Source: Anthostomella pinea
Lineage: Eukaryota > Ascomycota > Sordariomycetes > Xylariales > Xylariaceae
Length of the DNA stretch: 64,000 nt
Direction: 5' to 3'
Assembly: GCA_963556695.1 (NCBI GenBank)
Contig: CAUWAG010000018.1
Location: forward strand, 5,270,001 to 5,334,000
The notes under the pieces are model-generated. The model did no database searches. It was not told the origin of the DNA and saw only the letters and a list, made by a program, of their open reading frames with translations. Position numbers and translations under genes: made by a program. Below, in pieces: positions 35,086 to 48,230 of this stretch (the stretch's first letter is position 1; every line of letters starts with the position of its first letter).

Positions 35086-36080
35086 TGCATTAAGCATATG
35101 CAGTCCTCCATCCTCCATCCTTCATCTGGATGCGCTTCTGCATGCGGAACCGGAAAATTTGATCGTGGCTCTCAAGGGGCAGCATATCCGGTTCACGAGG
35201 TCATAGCTACGACCCGACACTGGTCTTATTTTGCAGTGCTCGATGGTCAATGGTGGTGAATGGCCTACGAGCGATTCAGCATGGCCTCAGACGCCAGAGC
35301 ACATGGAGGGCGCCCGTCTTGGAGCACTAATAAAGGCTGTCGGTAGTTGACAATCTATCACCCAACACGGGCGGTGTGTGCCGTGATACACGATGCGATG
35401 GTCGAACAGCTGCGAACTCCTGCAGCGCCCAGGAGATTTTCCAGTCATGCCTGCTGCAGTGCGCAAGTCAAACCGTATGGTCAGAATATCTCCGATTGCT
35501 TGGCGGAGAGGTTGGCGGTCGGAACGCGGCCGGATCCTTCTGCAGACAAGGGAATCTTCGTAGTGACTGGCTCAAGTTGCAGTGCTTCTTTGTACATAAT
35601 GTGCGTTTCGTGTCATCTTGTCCAAGTTGATACTAGTACGGCATGCCTCTCTCCTTGCCAATAGACGCGCAACGTGATCGGAAGGCTGTGTGCCTATCCC
35701 GAGCCCTCACCTTCATACCCTGACATGATGACCACTGACATCTCGGCGCTGCAATGCCTGTGCCGGTATTAGACCGACACAGTGGGAGATATAGCAAAGA
35801 ATTCCCACGTAAGACTCAGGAAGAGTCCTGGTTGCCGACGTCTTAGAAGATGCAGTAAGATAAGGTAGTGATGAGGGGCGAGACCGGGACCGACCTGGAA
35901 AACTCTGCCTGTTCCTGGTTCGCCGTCTCAATTAAGCAGACCATTGAGACCAACTCGGAGAGCTGCAGCCAGTGGGTGGCATCGTGGCATCGGAACGTCC
36001 CCCGGACTCGACCACTGTGCCCACTGTCAGCGTACCTGTCAGCGTAACAATGTACCTGTTTCCGCGCTTCGTGGAACCAG

Positions 36081-36101
36081 GTCTGGAGTCTGGAGTCTGG
36101 A
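36081..36101. repeat. Heptamer GTCTGGA x3
   Basis: Perfect. The same heptamer is doubled at 37069-37082, and both arrays are soon followed by GGAC(C)AAAGCCATG. Confidence 0.9.
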
Positions 36102-36320
36102 CAAAGCCATGCTCGTTTCACCACTTTCATTCGTTCCTCGGAGACTATGCACGTGTCGGGCCACTTAACCGTCCACGGGTGATCGGCAGTTTGATTGCCT
36201 GGTGACAGGAATAATGGAACCAGATATCGTCAATGCCCCCACGCCGACGCCCATATATGTGGCTGGTTATTGAGACGAGTCCCCGGGTAACGGTAAGAAC
36301 GGTACTCCGTGATAAGGGCA

Positions 36321-36342
36321 AACGTCAACGTTAACGTCAACG
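36321..36342. repeat. Hexamer array AACGT(C/T), about four copies
   Basis: AACGTCAACGTTAACGTCAA followed by CG. Confidence 0.85.
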
Positions 36343-37068
36343 CCTTGCTCATATTACCTCTGTAATCTGACGTTTTCTGGAGTGGCGGCTGTCAATCCGA
36401 CATGGGAAGCAGATCCGGTGCGGGCCGTGCTGTTCGATATGAGAATCCACAGAGCCCTTAATAGCTGGGGGAGACAGGGAATTTGGCGACTGCAATCTTG
36501 TCGGGACTCTGCCCGCGCGGCCCCTCGTCTGCCAAATCCACAACGGCTTTCGTGACCATCAGGGCAGGGAATGACGCCGGGGCCCCAGAGAAGGCGGGAC
36601 CGGTGAAGCGAATTGCGAACCTGCGAAGAAGCGGAAGCCCGGAGGAGGAGCACATTGTGGTCAGTAAGTCGGGCGAGGCCGGGCTGGCATGTCGCGTCAT
36701 TGCAAGGTATCGAGATCTAGAAAGGGTGTTTTACCCACCCCTAATAGCGTGGATAACGAGCATGGGCTTATTGATGAGAACTAGGCATGGGAATTGGAGT
36801 TGGAGACACAACTGCAGGCTGATCACTTCTTCAAGACGTGGCGTGGGTGGCTGGAGTGTGTTTCAGACGAGGCCTGCGAAGAACGGATTGCTTGCCCGAG
36901 TAGAACTGCGGCTCGTTATGACTTCCCACGTGTGCTTGTCAGTTGTGAGGTTACACTGAACGATGATACAGTGTCACCCGGCACTCGTGGTCTGGTAGAA
37001 GCGGGTTCACCGAGTCGGAATAAGACAACAAGACAACAAGGCAGCGAAAGATAGAGACACAGTTGAGG

Positions 37069-37082
37069 TCTGGAGTCTGGAG
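37069..37082. repeat. Heptamer GTCTGGA x2
   Basis: Second locus of the heptamer seen at 36081-36101. Confidence 0.85.
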
Positions 37083-37565
37083 CCAGTGGACCAAAGCCAT
37101 GTTCAAATGGATCGCTGCAAGGACGCCGCCTTGTTTACAGCTCTGGAGGAAGTCCCTTCGACTCGCTCTGAATCTCTGATCGGACATTACTGGATCTACT
37201 GCGTAACGGGCTAATGCAAGTACGAGGTAAACCTTGGTGAACCTGTGGGGATATTTATGAAGCGCATGCAGGAAACGTGTGCTGAAATACCTTACATAAT
37301 AACAATTATACTACACCAGGCTCTTCCTCCACCGGCTGCCTGGCAGGCGAACTCGACTTCGGAGATTTTTAGACAAGGGCTGGAGGACCCTTGTAGGATT
37401 GTTACCTCTGCCGGCATCCAGTCCAGTCGGGGTTAATGCAGGGCTAAACAAGCTCCACGAGTGCCACTGGACGCTACTGGTACTGTGTATAGGTAGTGAT
37501 CAGGTAGTCAGGCAGGCAAACCCAACATTAAATGAAACGATCGCAAATCCCCACCACAAGTCGGC

Positions 37566-38015
37566 CACTTCTATACACGACTAACATACGAATAAAATAC
37601 TTTAAAATAAATAAAAAGCAGCCAAAGATGGAGTACTGATCAAAGAATATAACTACCGGCTTACAAAGTTATACGATTTGTTACAACGAAGTTATGTCTT
37701 ATTAAAGTCAACTGGTAGAAATCGCACCTATTCAAGGTGCTGTGGCTCGTTGTTGCTGTTTCATTTATTGTTGTGGGCGCCTGTCACGATCAAAATATCC
37801 ATCTCGGGGGAGGAGTTCTCTGTCAGCAATTGAGGCACTGGGATTATTACAGTATCTGGTAGGTATTCAGAGATTGGCAAGTTGCCAATTAGAGTACAAA
37901 TCCCCCTTTATGCAATGCTGTCCGTGAAGCGGGGGGTGGAGAGCCGCACTGTTCAAAACCCCCCTTCGCCCCCCTGAATCTTGGTGTCTACCCCCTCCCG
38001 CTTCCTTCACGGCCT
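37566..38015 (-). mobile_element. AT-rich repeat relic (possible LTR or other transposon remnant)
   Basis: About 450 bp with composition unlike its neighbours: an AT-rich block (37570-37740), a minus-strand stretch translating with stops as AHNNK-NSNNEPQHLE, a palindrome ATTGGCAA-G-TTGCCAAT at 37873-37889, and a G/C-rich foldback with CCGTGAAG (37922-37929) and CTTCACGG (38005-38012). It looks like a decayed copy of a dispersed repeat. I cannot assign the class or find its ends. Confidence 0.4.
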
Positions 38016-41000
38016 GAAATTGGAAAAATAATAATAGCAATCAGAGCGACTTGTGGAGTCGTGGAATGCGGAATGCCATGCCATTTTCACAAAATTCACT
38101 CGGCATTCTAAAAGCCGGCATGTTGATGGACTCGAGTCCATTCGTCCTGCTTGGGAAGAGCCCGGCCTCGTCGGGGATGTCATATTGTTCAGCAGGCTGG
38201 CTGTTTCGTAACTCGTCGTGCCCGGTGCCTTTCAACTCTGCGGCCTGGCATTGACGCTACTATGACCGAGCCAAGGTGAGGTACCACCACTGAATATATG
38301 TTTGTCATCTTTAATTGAATGGCAGTACCAACAATTCCTCAAGGCATGAGACCTTGGACTGGGTAACGCCAAGCCGTTCATTCAGTGTCACCGGCGATTC
38401 ATCTCGTTACAAGACGGCGGTGGGCGGGCAGTTTACCGATACTACCGGTATCTGGGCAACCGGCGAGGGCAGTCTTAGCGCTGGCCCACAAGCTGTCGAC
38501 GGTCGATCATGGTCGATCAGCGTGGCTTGTCGGCTTGCTGAACGCAATGCGGACATTTGCCCATGCCCACCTTCCTCCTTTCAGCGTCGGTGACAGCGCG
38601 CTTGGACTGACATGACGGGCGCCGGGCGCCGTCGTTCATGCTGTCTGACTTGACCTGCGTGCCTGTTCTAGGTGTCCAATCTTATCTAACCCGCTGTCTG
38701 AATCTCTCATCCGTGTGGGGATGCTTTCTTCCTAGTCGCAGTCCGTCACGAGGATCACGTCTGTGTGCTGTAACTTGTGGGGTCCCGGCTGCGCTGTCTG
38801 GCTGTGAAACACATCCGTCCGTCCGTGCCATCACTGCATCACCAGCGTTCAGATGGAGTCACGTCTTCAGGTGCATATGCCACTGAGTGGAGATCTTGAT
38901 ATTTCAAGTAATCATGTCCGGGGTGCGCGATAACTTCACACCAAGTACAGCACAGCAGAGTGTTGGAGCAGCTGAAGAATGATGGTTTTATGAACCATGT
39001 CTGCGGCTGACTGACAAGAACACTCATTGGTCGAAGCAATGGATTATCAGGCTTGTGTTCCTGCAGTTGACCTGGCTGCTGGGTACGAGGCTGGTTGAAT
39101 ACACAGTAGGTACTTAAAGAGGTAAGGGATCCATGGATATGAGATGAGGGACGGCACGCGGGCCGCACAAACATGTGGTCCGTGAGTCTGCAGCATAATG
39201 GACACACAATCTCCATCGCTTGTGTAACGTCGACGAGGAAGGACCCGGTCACCTTCGGGATGTCAACAAGATACATATTATCAGGTGGTCCTTTCGCGCC
39301 GGACATCACCAAGGTTGGAAGTCTTCGACCGACACGGGGCCCAGCTCGACCTGTACCGTGCTGTGGTCTACTGCAGGAATCATACACCGGCCGTTTGACA
39401 ACTGGCAGATGGCAGAGAGAGGCCCGCAGTCTAATAAAGAGCGCGGATATTTGGTGGTTGACGCTCGAGTTACCAACTCCAGCACGCACGGGAGGTTGAT
39501 CTGCAACATTGCGGGCTGTTCAGGGACCCACGCAGCCACGAATGCGTGGAGAACGGCAAGAGGGTCCCGCAGCTGTCTCGTCACTCGTGAGTTTCGAGGA
39601 GTAGGCACTAATATTGTTCCAACTTCCAAGGATATCGTCCGTCCCTGGAATGCATGTGCCAGGACCAGGGCGACCTGTCAGCCTGCCTGTGCGCGGTCTT
39701 GGTAGTCTGGTGACTCGTGAGCCATGCGGTGTGGAATGATTCTCGAAGAAAACAGTGGTCGCGATCACAGCGTGACAGCTGAGTCCTCTGTGAGTGATTC
39801 CGTCGCAAATATATTGGTCTTGCTCGAGGGAAATGCACCTCACACGCCAAGACTCCAAGAATAGCCACCACGTTTCCGGCCCCACTTCGACCGTCGCAGG
39901 CTAGGTATGTCTGTGTAGGCTGTCAGCCACTGTGTCATCTGCTGGTAATTCGGATTACCCGTCTCGCTGCTTGTTTCCGCCCGATGGCCCGGGTTGCAAC
40001 TTGCAACTATCTACAGCGTGGTCGTCCGTGTATTACAGCTGGCTGCTTCGGGAGAGCTCAAAGCGGAGGCTTCCCTCGTTCCATGTTCTAGCTGATAACG
40101 TTTTTACGGGTTATACGACTTTAAGTCTCTCCAGGTGTGACGCGCTGCTTACAGCTTAAAAGTGAATTGGACTGGAAGCCGCCGGTTGCGCGGTATGTTG
40201 CGACGGCACACACCACGTCCAATGACATCCTCAAGGTCGTCGGCTTGCACTGCACAACATTGAACGTGGGAAATGTACTGTCAAGTACCTTCTGCTTCCG
40301 AGATCTCATCTTGCCTAATCTGAAATGAATACTTCGATGCTCGAACAATACCTTAGGTGATAGCCCACAGCAGACAAGCCCAGATCTACGCTTGAGCAGC
40401 TGCAAGGACGTCGTCTGTCGTCATGGGGCCGGCCCGATTATATGCAGCACCTCTCAAATCTTCAACGGCGGCCGGTTTTCCTGTTCTCGATGGCTGAAGG
40501 TCAGTGCTCTTGCATATTCGCTCCACCCGCACCGGCCGAGCCGCTCAGCCGGTGCGGGCAGCAATTCCATCTTGAGCGATCAGGGTGGGAAATCAGGGTT
40601 TCGGTTCCGTGGAATTTGATGTAGTCGAGTGGCGGGACTGCATTTGCAGATGCTGGCAGGCCGCTTGGCCTCGTCGTCATGAGACGGCGGAGGACTGACG
40701 ATGGGCAAGGCCGATGAGATGGATCCAAGCAAGGTATCTTGCACACCGACCAGAGAGAGAATCGTGCGCGGAACTAGTTTGGGATGCTACCATAGATCCA
40801 GAGGTGGTGGCATCAACGTCTGCGAGTAAAGCCTTTGAACCAGACACTGCTCAACAAGGGAACGAACATGTCGGGGCCGTTAGTAGTAGCCCAGTAGTAA
40901 GTATACGGTCTGAGCGGTGTGAACAGATGTGACCGTTGTGACGGCCGAGGGGTTCACGGCCGGCCGGATAGAGGCTTGAACTGGAGCTGATTGGTGAGGG

Positions 41001-44000
41001 CAGACTGCATCTGGCAAGGGGTCACATGGAATGCGGGGGCGGGGAAGAGGAAGGAATTGGAAGGGCGACAGTGTGCGTGATGCTTTATTACATGTATTTA
41101 TCACGCCTAGGTACAGATCGGGTTGCACCAAAGTCTGCAGTAGACATACATACATCTGTCGTCCGGACGCACACCACATACAGCAAGCACAGATCTCTAA
41201 GCCGATGTATAAGCCGATGCATGATCGATCTATAAGCCGATGTATAATCAATCGAATCAGCCCTACCGATTCACAGACCCCACGAAGACAACCAGTCGAG
41301 GGGATACGGACAAGTGCGGGGTACGACGTTCAATGTTGCTAGCCTGGCGGTAGGAAGTATACACATCCACGGGCGACCGACCGCTGAAGGTCTGCGACTA
41401 CTACGATCATGAGAAACACCTGCGACTACTATGATCACGAGAAATAGTGGAGGACTGCCGTGACGAGTTGAACTTCATACATGCTGTAAAGTGACTGGAC
41501 TGTCGAGGTGCAGAGCAGCATGCGAGCACGCCTTGGCATCTCATGTTCTTCTTGTCTTGAGGCTTGGACATAACGCATGCGAGCGCATGGTTTGATGGGC
41601 ACACTGATCAGGCACTCTACCCATCATCCAATGGTGTCGGTAGCGTCAGGGTGGTGGTCGGCACGATCAGGAGGTTGTGGCATGGTAACTCCAGATCTTG
41701 TAATCAATGCGCCGCTTACCTGCCTGCTTACTTGCCTAAAGCAGGTACTTACATGTGTTGAATCCAGACCCAGTCGGACGGGATGCTCGACAAGAACTTT
41801 GATCACAGGAACTGGCCCTGCTGGTCGACGGCGAGCTTTTCTCCGGGTGGCAGGTTCTGGACGCTTGACTTGAGGCATGACAGGTATGCTAGTCGGTGGG
41901 AATTTTCCCATTGGTCCCTTCACTCAAGGGTCCGCATAGATGTTGCAGATGCGACCCCTGCATCTACATTCTGCATGTGCGACCTAGGTAGGTATACATC
42001 ATGACCAGATTGGGCCTGTTCATATTTCTCCCAAACTCCATGTTTCTTTTCAGGAAACGTTGCGATCAAGAGTACTGCCACTATCATTGATCGTCGTAAA
42101 TCTCACCGCCCGGGAAGATGCTGTTGAGATATGGAGCATCCATCCCACCTCCCACCGTCCACTGTCCAGAAGGCGGCGGATTGTCCCGTCCGACTAACGG
42201 GCGGGCCGTCTCACGAGGATTTCGGAACCAGACTTCGACCTACCACGGTATCCCATACTCTGTGGTGTGACTGGTGTCAAGTGACTCAAGTCTGGCCTGG
42301 TGCAGCGCGAGCCCAGAGACAAGCTGACAGGCGGACAGGATGGCATTGGAGACACGCCGACGGGCAGACACTGGTGACTGATCTCCCGCCACTTCGAACG
42401 TATCTGTGCATGAATCCGAATACCCGTAGAAAGAACTTGAAGAGCGTATCCTGTCTTTGAGTTGATTACTAGAGGATCCTCGTAGGTGAATGTCTCCGCG
42501 CTGCCGTCGCCATTGGACGACTCGTGCCGTCTCTGCATTATGTATCCTTCCCCACACTCTCAGGGACGCACTCGCGAATTGGGCTGCTCACGACGATGCA
42601 GAAGCAAGGTTCTTTCGCCCTACTGCCCCGGACAGTGGCCGACCATTCTCTGCCGCACCAGCATCACCAACAAGAGGAGGGCAGCGGTGGCATGTGTAAG
42701 GAATCTATGCCTACGCGATTTTCGAATGCGGGGAGATGGTAGCCTTCCATCTGTCTGCTCTGTGCTCTGCCGAAGACTGCCGTGCCGCGTATGGTACGGT
42801 CGAGGTACAGGCCGCGCCGTTGTGCGACATCAGAACATTCTTCCTAGCCATGTGTCCCCTCTGGGAAGCGTTGAATCCACGTGCGTGCCGTCCCGTGTCT
42901 GGGCCTGTCAGACTACATACATATGGTCTCTGCCACCAGTATCGTGGCAGGCAGGTAACCAGCACCCCTCACCGACCACTCCGGGGGAACGGAATGCATC
43001 AGAAAAAAGCGCCAGACGCGACCGCTCGGTGATCACGACGGCGCGAGCTGTTACATCCTGTGCCGTGTCATGCCAGGCGGGAGGAGAACACCCACTTATT
43101 GCCGTATCTGGCCCGAAAGTCTGGGGAAAGCGGCAGCTTCAGAAGGCGACGGCACAATCTGCAACAGCTAGTCGGGATCCTCTCTTCGCAGACCTGGTCT
43201 AGACTTTCCAATTCGCTTCCGTCATGGCCATGCCGAATCCCACGCGCAGAGGCAGGTTGCCTTCTTCCGGGAGCTTTCGACGGCAGATTGTCGCAGAGAA
43301 TGAAACCACATGACTTCAACCTCCCTGTGCAGTTTGCAGTGTGCTGTAGCGAGATGCCGGTGGCTCGCGCCATCCCAGGTGCAGTGCCATCGCTTAGGTA
43401 TTTCATTCAGTACAGCAGTCAAGAGTCCATACTTGATCGGCATATTGGTCCTTTCATGGTGTCGCGGCCGGCTACTATAGAGGCTCTTCCAATCTTGACA
43501 ATGAGGCGCGCATTGTTTACACCTCGAGGCGAGAGTGGTCAAGATGAACCGGGTAAGCTGCTTCCTGGACCTGACTGTTCTGCTACCTGGCCGCTTTCGT
43601 CGACGGCGCCGTGTGCGGAAGACGGCTAGTCGGGCTAGAAGGACGATACCCCTGTGGATTGCCCTTTCGGTGCGAAGGTGTGGGTAGGTGTGCAAGGCCA
43701 TCCTTGTTAGCATTATGGGCTCCCACGAGGCACAGCGATGCGAGACCTTGTTGACAGGAGCTTATTAGACATCGGAACAGTCTCGAAAGGGGTGCATTGC
43801 TTGCATCTCTTGAGCTCACTTCCTCGCAGTTGGTGTGGGGAGAGACAATACGAGAGAACCCCATGGTGCCAGACGCAGAGATCCAGGGCTTCCTGTTAGC
43901 GAGGTGGTATTGCGATAATAATTCACGACGTGACGAATCCTTGAATGCTGGACTGATGAGTCATGTAGGCCACAATCGTGGATGACGCCTCTCTGGGGGC

Positions 44001-44788
44001 GTGTGATCATTGCAAGAGGCCGCATAGACGAACTATGCCGTTGTTGTCGAAGAAGCATCAAGGATCCATGCTGACTTTGGACACCTCGAGCGTAAGATGA
44101 TCCAAATTCGGCATTGTAGTCAGGTGATATCTACGCTAAGGACAAACTGGTAGCCGCCTCAACTGTCAACTATGGCCCTATGTTTTGTGTTAAGACAAGG
44201 AAGAGATTATTCGCTCACCTTACCGGTAGACGAGGTCGAATAACTTGACGGCGAACGCCGTGCAGCTCGCGTAACCCACATATTGCTGCCGACACCGGCT
44301 AACACGGCTCTTGACCGAGACCACGGAATTCAGGGGTGAAATGAGACACTCGTCATGAGTGACGAACTCCGATATGATTTATGACCGCTCAGCGGCAGTG
44401 TCTCGGGTGGAAGCCGAAATGACCTCCGTAATCACGTATAAGATCTTTGTTATATGTTTTCCTCTGGGTTGTTGCTGGGTATATATCAGCAGACAGGGAC
44501 AGACACTCAGCGTCGCGTCGGTTAGGAGGATTTGCGAGCAGCCTGTCAATATATCTCCGAGCCCAGTGGAGAAAGGGTGGACTGGCAGGCTTCTTTTGTC
44601 CACAGCTGGCGAGAGCAGAATGACGACACGGAGGTGTGTGATGAGTTTGAATAGCTTCGATCAACTCTCGACAGAACACGGGGTAGAAACGGAATCAGGG
44701 GAGGCTGCCTGGCTGATTCTCTGGTTATTCTTGCCTCTGCCAACCTCTTTGTCCCCGGGTTTTCACTCTGCGGTCCAATGATCCTACC

Positions 44789-44823
44789 TGACCAGTGACC
44801 AGTGACCAGTGACCAGTGACCAC
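44789..44823. repeat. Heptamer TGACCAG, four perfect copies plus TGACCAC
   Basis: Uninterrupted 35-bp array. The reverse-complement heptamer is doubled at 17597-17612. Confidence 0.92.
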
Positions 44824-45397
44824 ATAAAAAGTCGGCATCTGGTCTCAATCCTGCAAGGGTCATTGATTCCGGTCCATCGCGGCCGACTTTCCACGCGGCA
44901 GGGTGGTGGTGATTATGGTGGTTGGTAATAGACAAATGGTGATCTTGGTCAAATCGTCACAGAGCTGCGCTCGCAGTTGAATGATGGATGCAGAGTCCAG
45001 AGTCCAGACAGCGACTCGGCTTCTCTGTGGACACTGGACATGGATCGTGAAGTTGAGCTCGAAGCGAGAAGAAGTTTTTGGCTTCAATGTTCCAGGTCCC
45101 GTCGCTTCCAGGCTTTGCGGAAACCTTCCGGCGGGGACGCGACCAGTAAGCCCCGGGCATAGCCTGGGTCCCCCGTCCCCCGTAGCTTCCATGGCCGGGG
45201 ACTAACAGTAAGAATTTAGGGGACACCTAGGGTTACACAATAGCGTGATGACAGCGCTATAGCGCATGTACTGAGGTGCCTATAGGTACCTGGCGCGCCT
45301 GTGCCTGTGCCTGGGAGGCAAGCAGGCATTGGAACATTGAAGCTGCCCAGCGTTACGGCACAGCAGACACAGTAATAAAAGTACATCACACTGTGTG

Positions 45398-45418
45398 CTG
45401 CAGACTGCAGACTGCAGA
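45398..45418. repeat. Heptamer CTGCAGA x3
   Basis: Perfect triplicate. Confidence 0.9.
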
Positions 45419-45605
45419 CAGGGCAAAAAGACTTCGGGCCGGTCGCTCTATGCGGATTAGCACGCTCAACTTTCAAGCATATGAAACAGTGGAGGCAGTC
45501 AGGGCAGTATCACATCGTTAAAGTTGGCAAGAGAGTGACGAGTGAGGTGAGCTTCAGCCCCTGAAACAGTCTGGAGCGAAGTTACCTTGCATGCCACCAT
45601 GGTAC

Positions 45606-45622
45606 CAGGCTTCAGGCTTCAG
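45606..45622. repeat. Heptamer CAGGCTT x2 plus CAG
   Basis: Perfect duplicate, 40 bp from the CCTTGGT array. Confidence 0.85.
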
Positions 45623-45658
45623 CAGCACTTGGAACGGACACGGAATGCTGGCCCGGCC

Positions 45659-45679
45659 CCTTGGTCCTTGGTCCTTGGA
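45659..45679. repeat. Heptamer CCTTGGT x2 plus CCTTGGA
   Basis: Third locus of the CCTTGG(A/T) family. Confidence 0.9.
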
Positions 45680-46574
45680 CTGGCTGACTGGGGGCGGCAG
45701 TGGGCTGTCCGAATCCCGATGGATGCTGGCCCTCGTTTGTTTCCCTCCACCTACTTCGTCAACGGAGCGTGTTACTATATGTAGTAGACTCGGGACAGCC
45801 TCGCGTTTAGGTGCCCAGTGGGGTTTATATAATATCCATCCTTATAAGGATTCCACTTGCATTGAAGAGGCTGAACTTTGCCCTGGCCTAATGTAGTCAC
45901 CAACATAGAGTATCTACTATTGAGAGCCTTTTGGTGTCTTCTTCGTCATGACTTTTATTATCAGGCGTGGCTAACCGTATCTAACCTTCGTCCATCTCAT
46001 CAACGACACACACAACTCGACGCATACGCGGCGTTCCTCGTGGTGGATTGGAACTCTGGACAGCCACGGCGCGAGCCGGCAGAAGTAACAATTGAAATCG
46101 ACGGTCGTGTATTCGTGAGCATGGGACAGCGCGCAGTCCGAGTACCTAGATCGGCTTATTGTTCGCATTAGCATGAACTAGTATGGCGTGAACGATATTA
46201 GATATTCGAGATCCAGGGCCGACCGTTATCAGCTTACGACGACCTGTCTTATTACAATGTCGGCCCTCATCAGTAACTACAGGAGTCAAGATCCTACCCA
46301 GACAGACAAGACATTCTGCTAAGAGTCAGTGTTTCCGACGGCTAATCGCTCCAATCCCAGTAACCTACCCACGATACGACCATAAACGCAGCAGGAGAGC
46401 CATCCACTTGCAGTCTCATCCCACGCGCACTGCTACCTTGTATCTGAAAACGGATCGGATATCACGCCCTTGAAGCTCCAAAACAGTCTGCCTAAGACTC
46501 TACGACTCTGCGACTCTGCGGGCTCGACTACTTGTTCCCATTTCCGCCCTTCCACCGCCAGACCGACTTACCGT

Positions 46575-46672
46575 CCAGGGGTCTCTCTCTCCCCTCTCTC
46601 CTCTCCCTCTCCTTCTCTTCCTCTTTCTCTTTCACTTCCTCTACCCCTCCTCTCCCCTCCTTGGCCGTCGAC
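46575..46672 (+). repeat. Polypyrimidine tract (about 95 nt)
   Basis: Almost pure C/T with CTCTCC and CTTTCTC runs. Such tracts are common in fungal promoters; here the nearest gene start on this strand is 3.5 kb away. Confidence 0.8.
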
Positions 46673-48210
46673 AATGTAGCCAGTCTTTCTTCACCATGCA
46701 TGCGCCTATATCAGACGACGCGGCTCGCAGCTCTCGGGCGGTCAGTACGTGTAAGTGAGCCACCTGCAACCGGTACCGTACGCAACGATTAGAGTAGTGC
46801 ATCGGTGTGCACAACACTCCATCGCACATGGCCGTGCCGCCTGCAAGTCCGGGACTCGTATATTGATCACATTCGATAAGGAAGTGTAGTGATTGGGGTC
46901 CTCACCGTTCGATAAATCCCCGGCTAAAGCAGGTACCGACCGCACATCTACTACTCGTCTGCATGTTGCATTGCCATGCGTGCTCCGCGATTGGCATGGC
47001 ACAGCAAACCCGACAGGTCAAAGATGAAACTTATTGCCTCCTCCATGATGGGATTATTCAGGCTTATCAGAGTTCTCCTGCTCCTCTCGTCTCTTATTAC
47101 GCGGCGAGATGAGAAAGCGGAGCAGACGAAGTGATAGATAGAATCCCGTCGTCGAGAACACACGGTAGTTATACCCCTGGGTGCAACATACCATGATGGC
47201 GTTGGGGTTACACACGCGCTCGCGGCATTCAAAGCCGAAGCATACATCACACAAAGCACACCACACCTTCATCGACCTCTGTGGTACCCTATCGTGCAAA
47301 AAGGAAACAAGTCGTTTTTGTCCTCTCCTACGAACCTATTTTACCTACAGGGGCCAGCTTGTTAGGGAAACTCCTCTGCGCTGAGGGCTGTGAGGGTCTG
47401 GGGCGGCGGCACCACAACCCTTGACCGGACTGGCACTAGACCAGGAGGCAGTTTGCGACGAGTGGCGTCGATGAGATTGAGTACATACATGACTACATGA
47501 TCCTTGTGCCCCACGACGGCCTGCCCTGCTCGCCAAGCTTTTAATGTTGGCCGGGGGTTATTAGGGGGGCTGTCGACAGTCGACATGGTCGTCGAACCCT
47601 TGTCCCCTTGCCCCCTTGCCCACCATGTACTCCACGATCCATGTCCCAGCATGTATGTCCCGTTCCCTTAACCCTACGCTTACCCTGACCCTGCTCGGCC
47701 GGTCCACTCTACGACTATACGTACCGCCGACCCTGCATGTGCTGTGTGTCTGTCTGTGGCTGCTCGTCGACTTTCAGGTACGCATCCGTCGCATCGGGCA
47801 CTCCAAGGGTCAATCCAAGCAGCCAAGGTACCTCGAGCGGTATGCCTGGGGTCGCAGCGGCCGTGCTAGTCGGGGCAGGTAACCTCATTGAGCGGAACCA
47901 GAGGGGAAGGGGAAGGGATATTTCCAAGTACTATGTACGGGACCTCCATGCGTACATACATGGCTCACCCATGCGGTCTCTGTCTCCGACACTGCTCCCA
48001 CAGCTTCGCCATCGTCATCTTCAGGGTCCCATCTCGCTGCCATGTCTGATGTCTCTCCATGCTTCGTCGCTGCATGTCTGCTGCCGACTGGTACTGTACT
48101 GCTACCCCATCTACGACCCTGTCCGTCTGATACTTCATATTCCAGTCTCGCCAACGCCGGCACCCGCTGTATATTTTCTTGTTTCGTCAAGCCCTCCACT
48201 GCGCAAGTGC

Positions 48211-48230
48211 CGACTTTGACCGACTTTGAC
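48211..48230. repeat. 10-bp tandem duplication
   Basis: CGACTTTGAC x2, perfect. Confidence 0.88.

Larger units (their letters stand above)
27732..37565. other. Gene-poor tract, left part (9.8 kb)
   Basis: No frame longer than about 220 codons and none with a recognisable domain. Frames overlap on opposite strands as expected of non-coding DNA of balanced composition. It contains several short tandem duplications (33926, 34274, 35069, 36081, 36321, 37069). Promoter sequence of the lactonase gene is at the left end. Confidence 0.55.
38016..46570. other. Gene-poor tract, middle part (8.6 kb)
   Basis: No supportable gene. The longest frames (38839-39489 -, 42486-43202 +, 43060-43629 +) overlap frames on the opposite strand and show no domain. 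Dense in 7-bp tandem duplications between 44.7 and 45.7 kb. Confidence 0.55.

Noticed and set aside
38839..39489. 216-codon minus-strand frame
   Set aside because: No domain and overlaps other frames; a Cys-containing stretch does not form a known zinc motif.
42486..43629. Two overlapping plus-strand frames of 238 and 189 codons
   Set aside because: Different frames over the same DNA, Arg/Ser/Pro-rich translations, no splice logic joining them.
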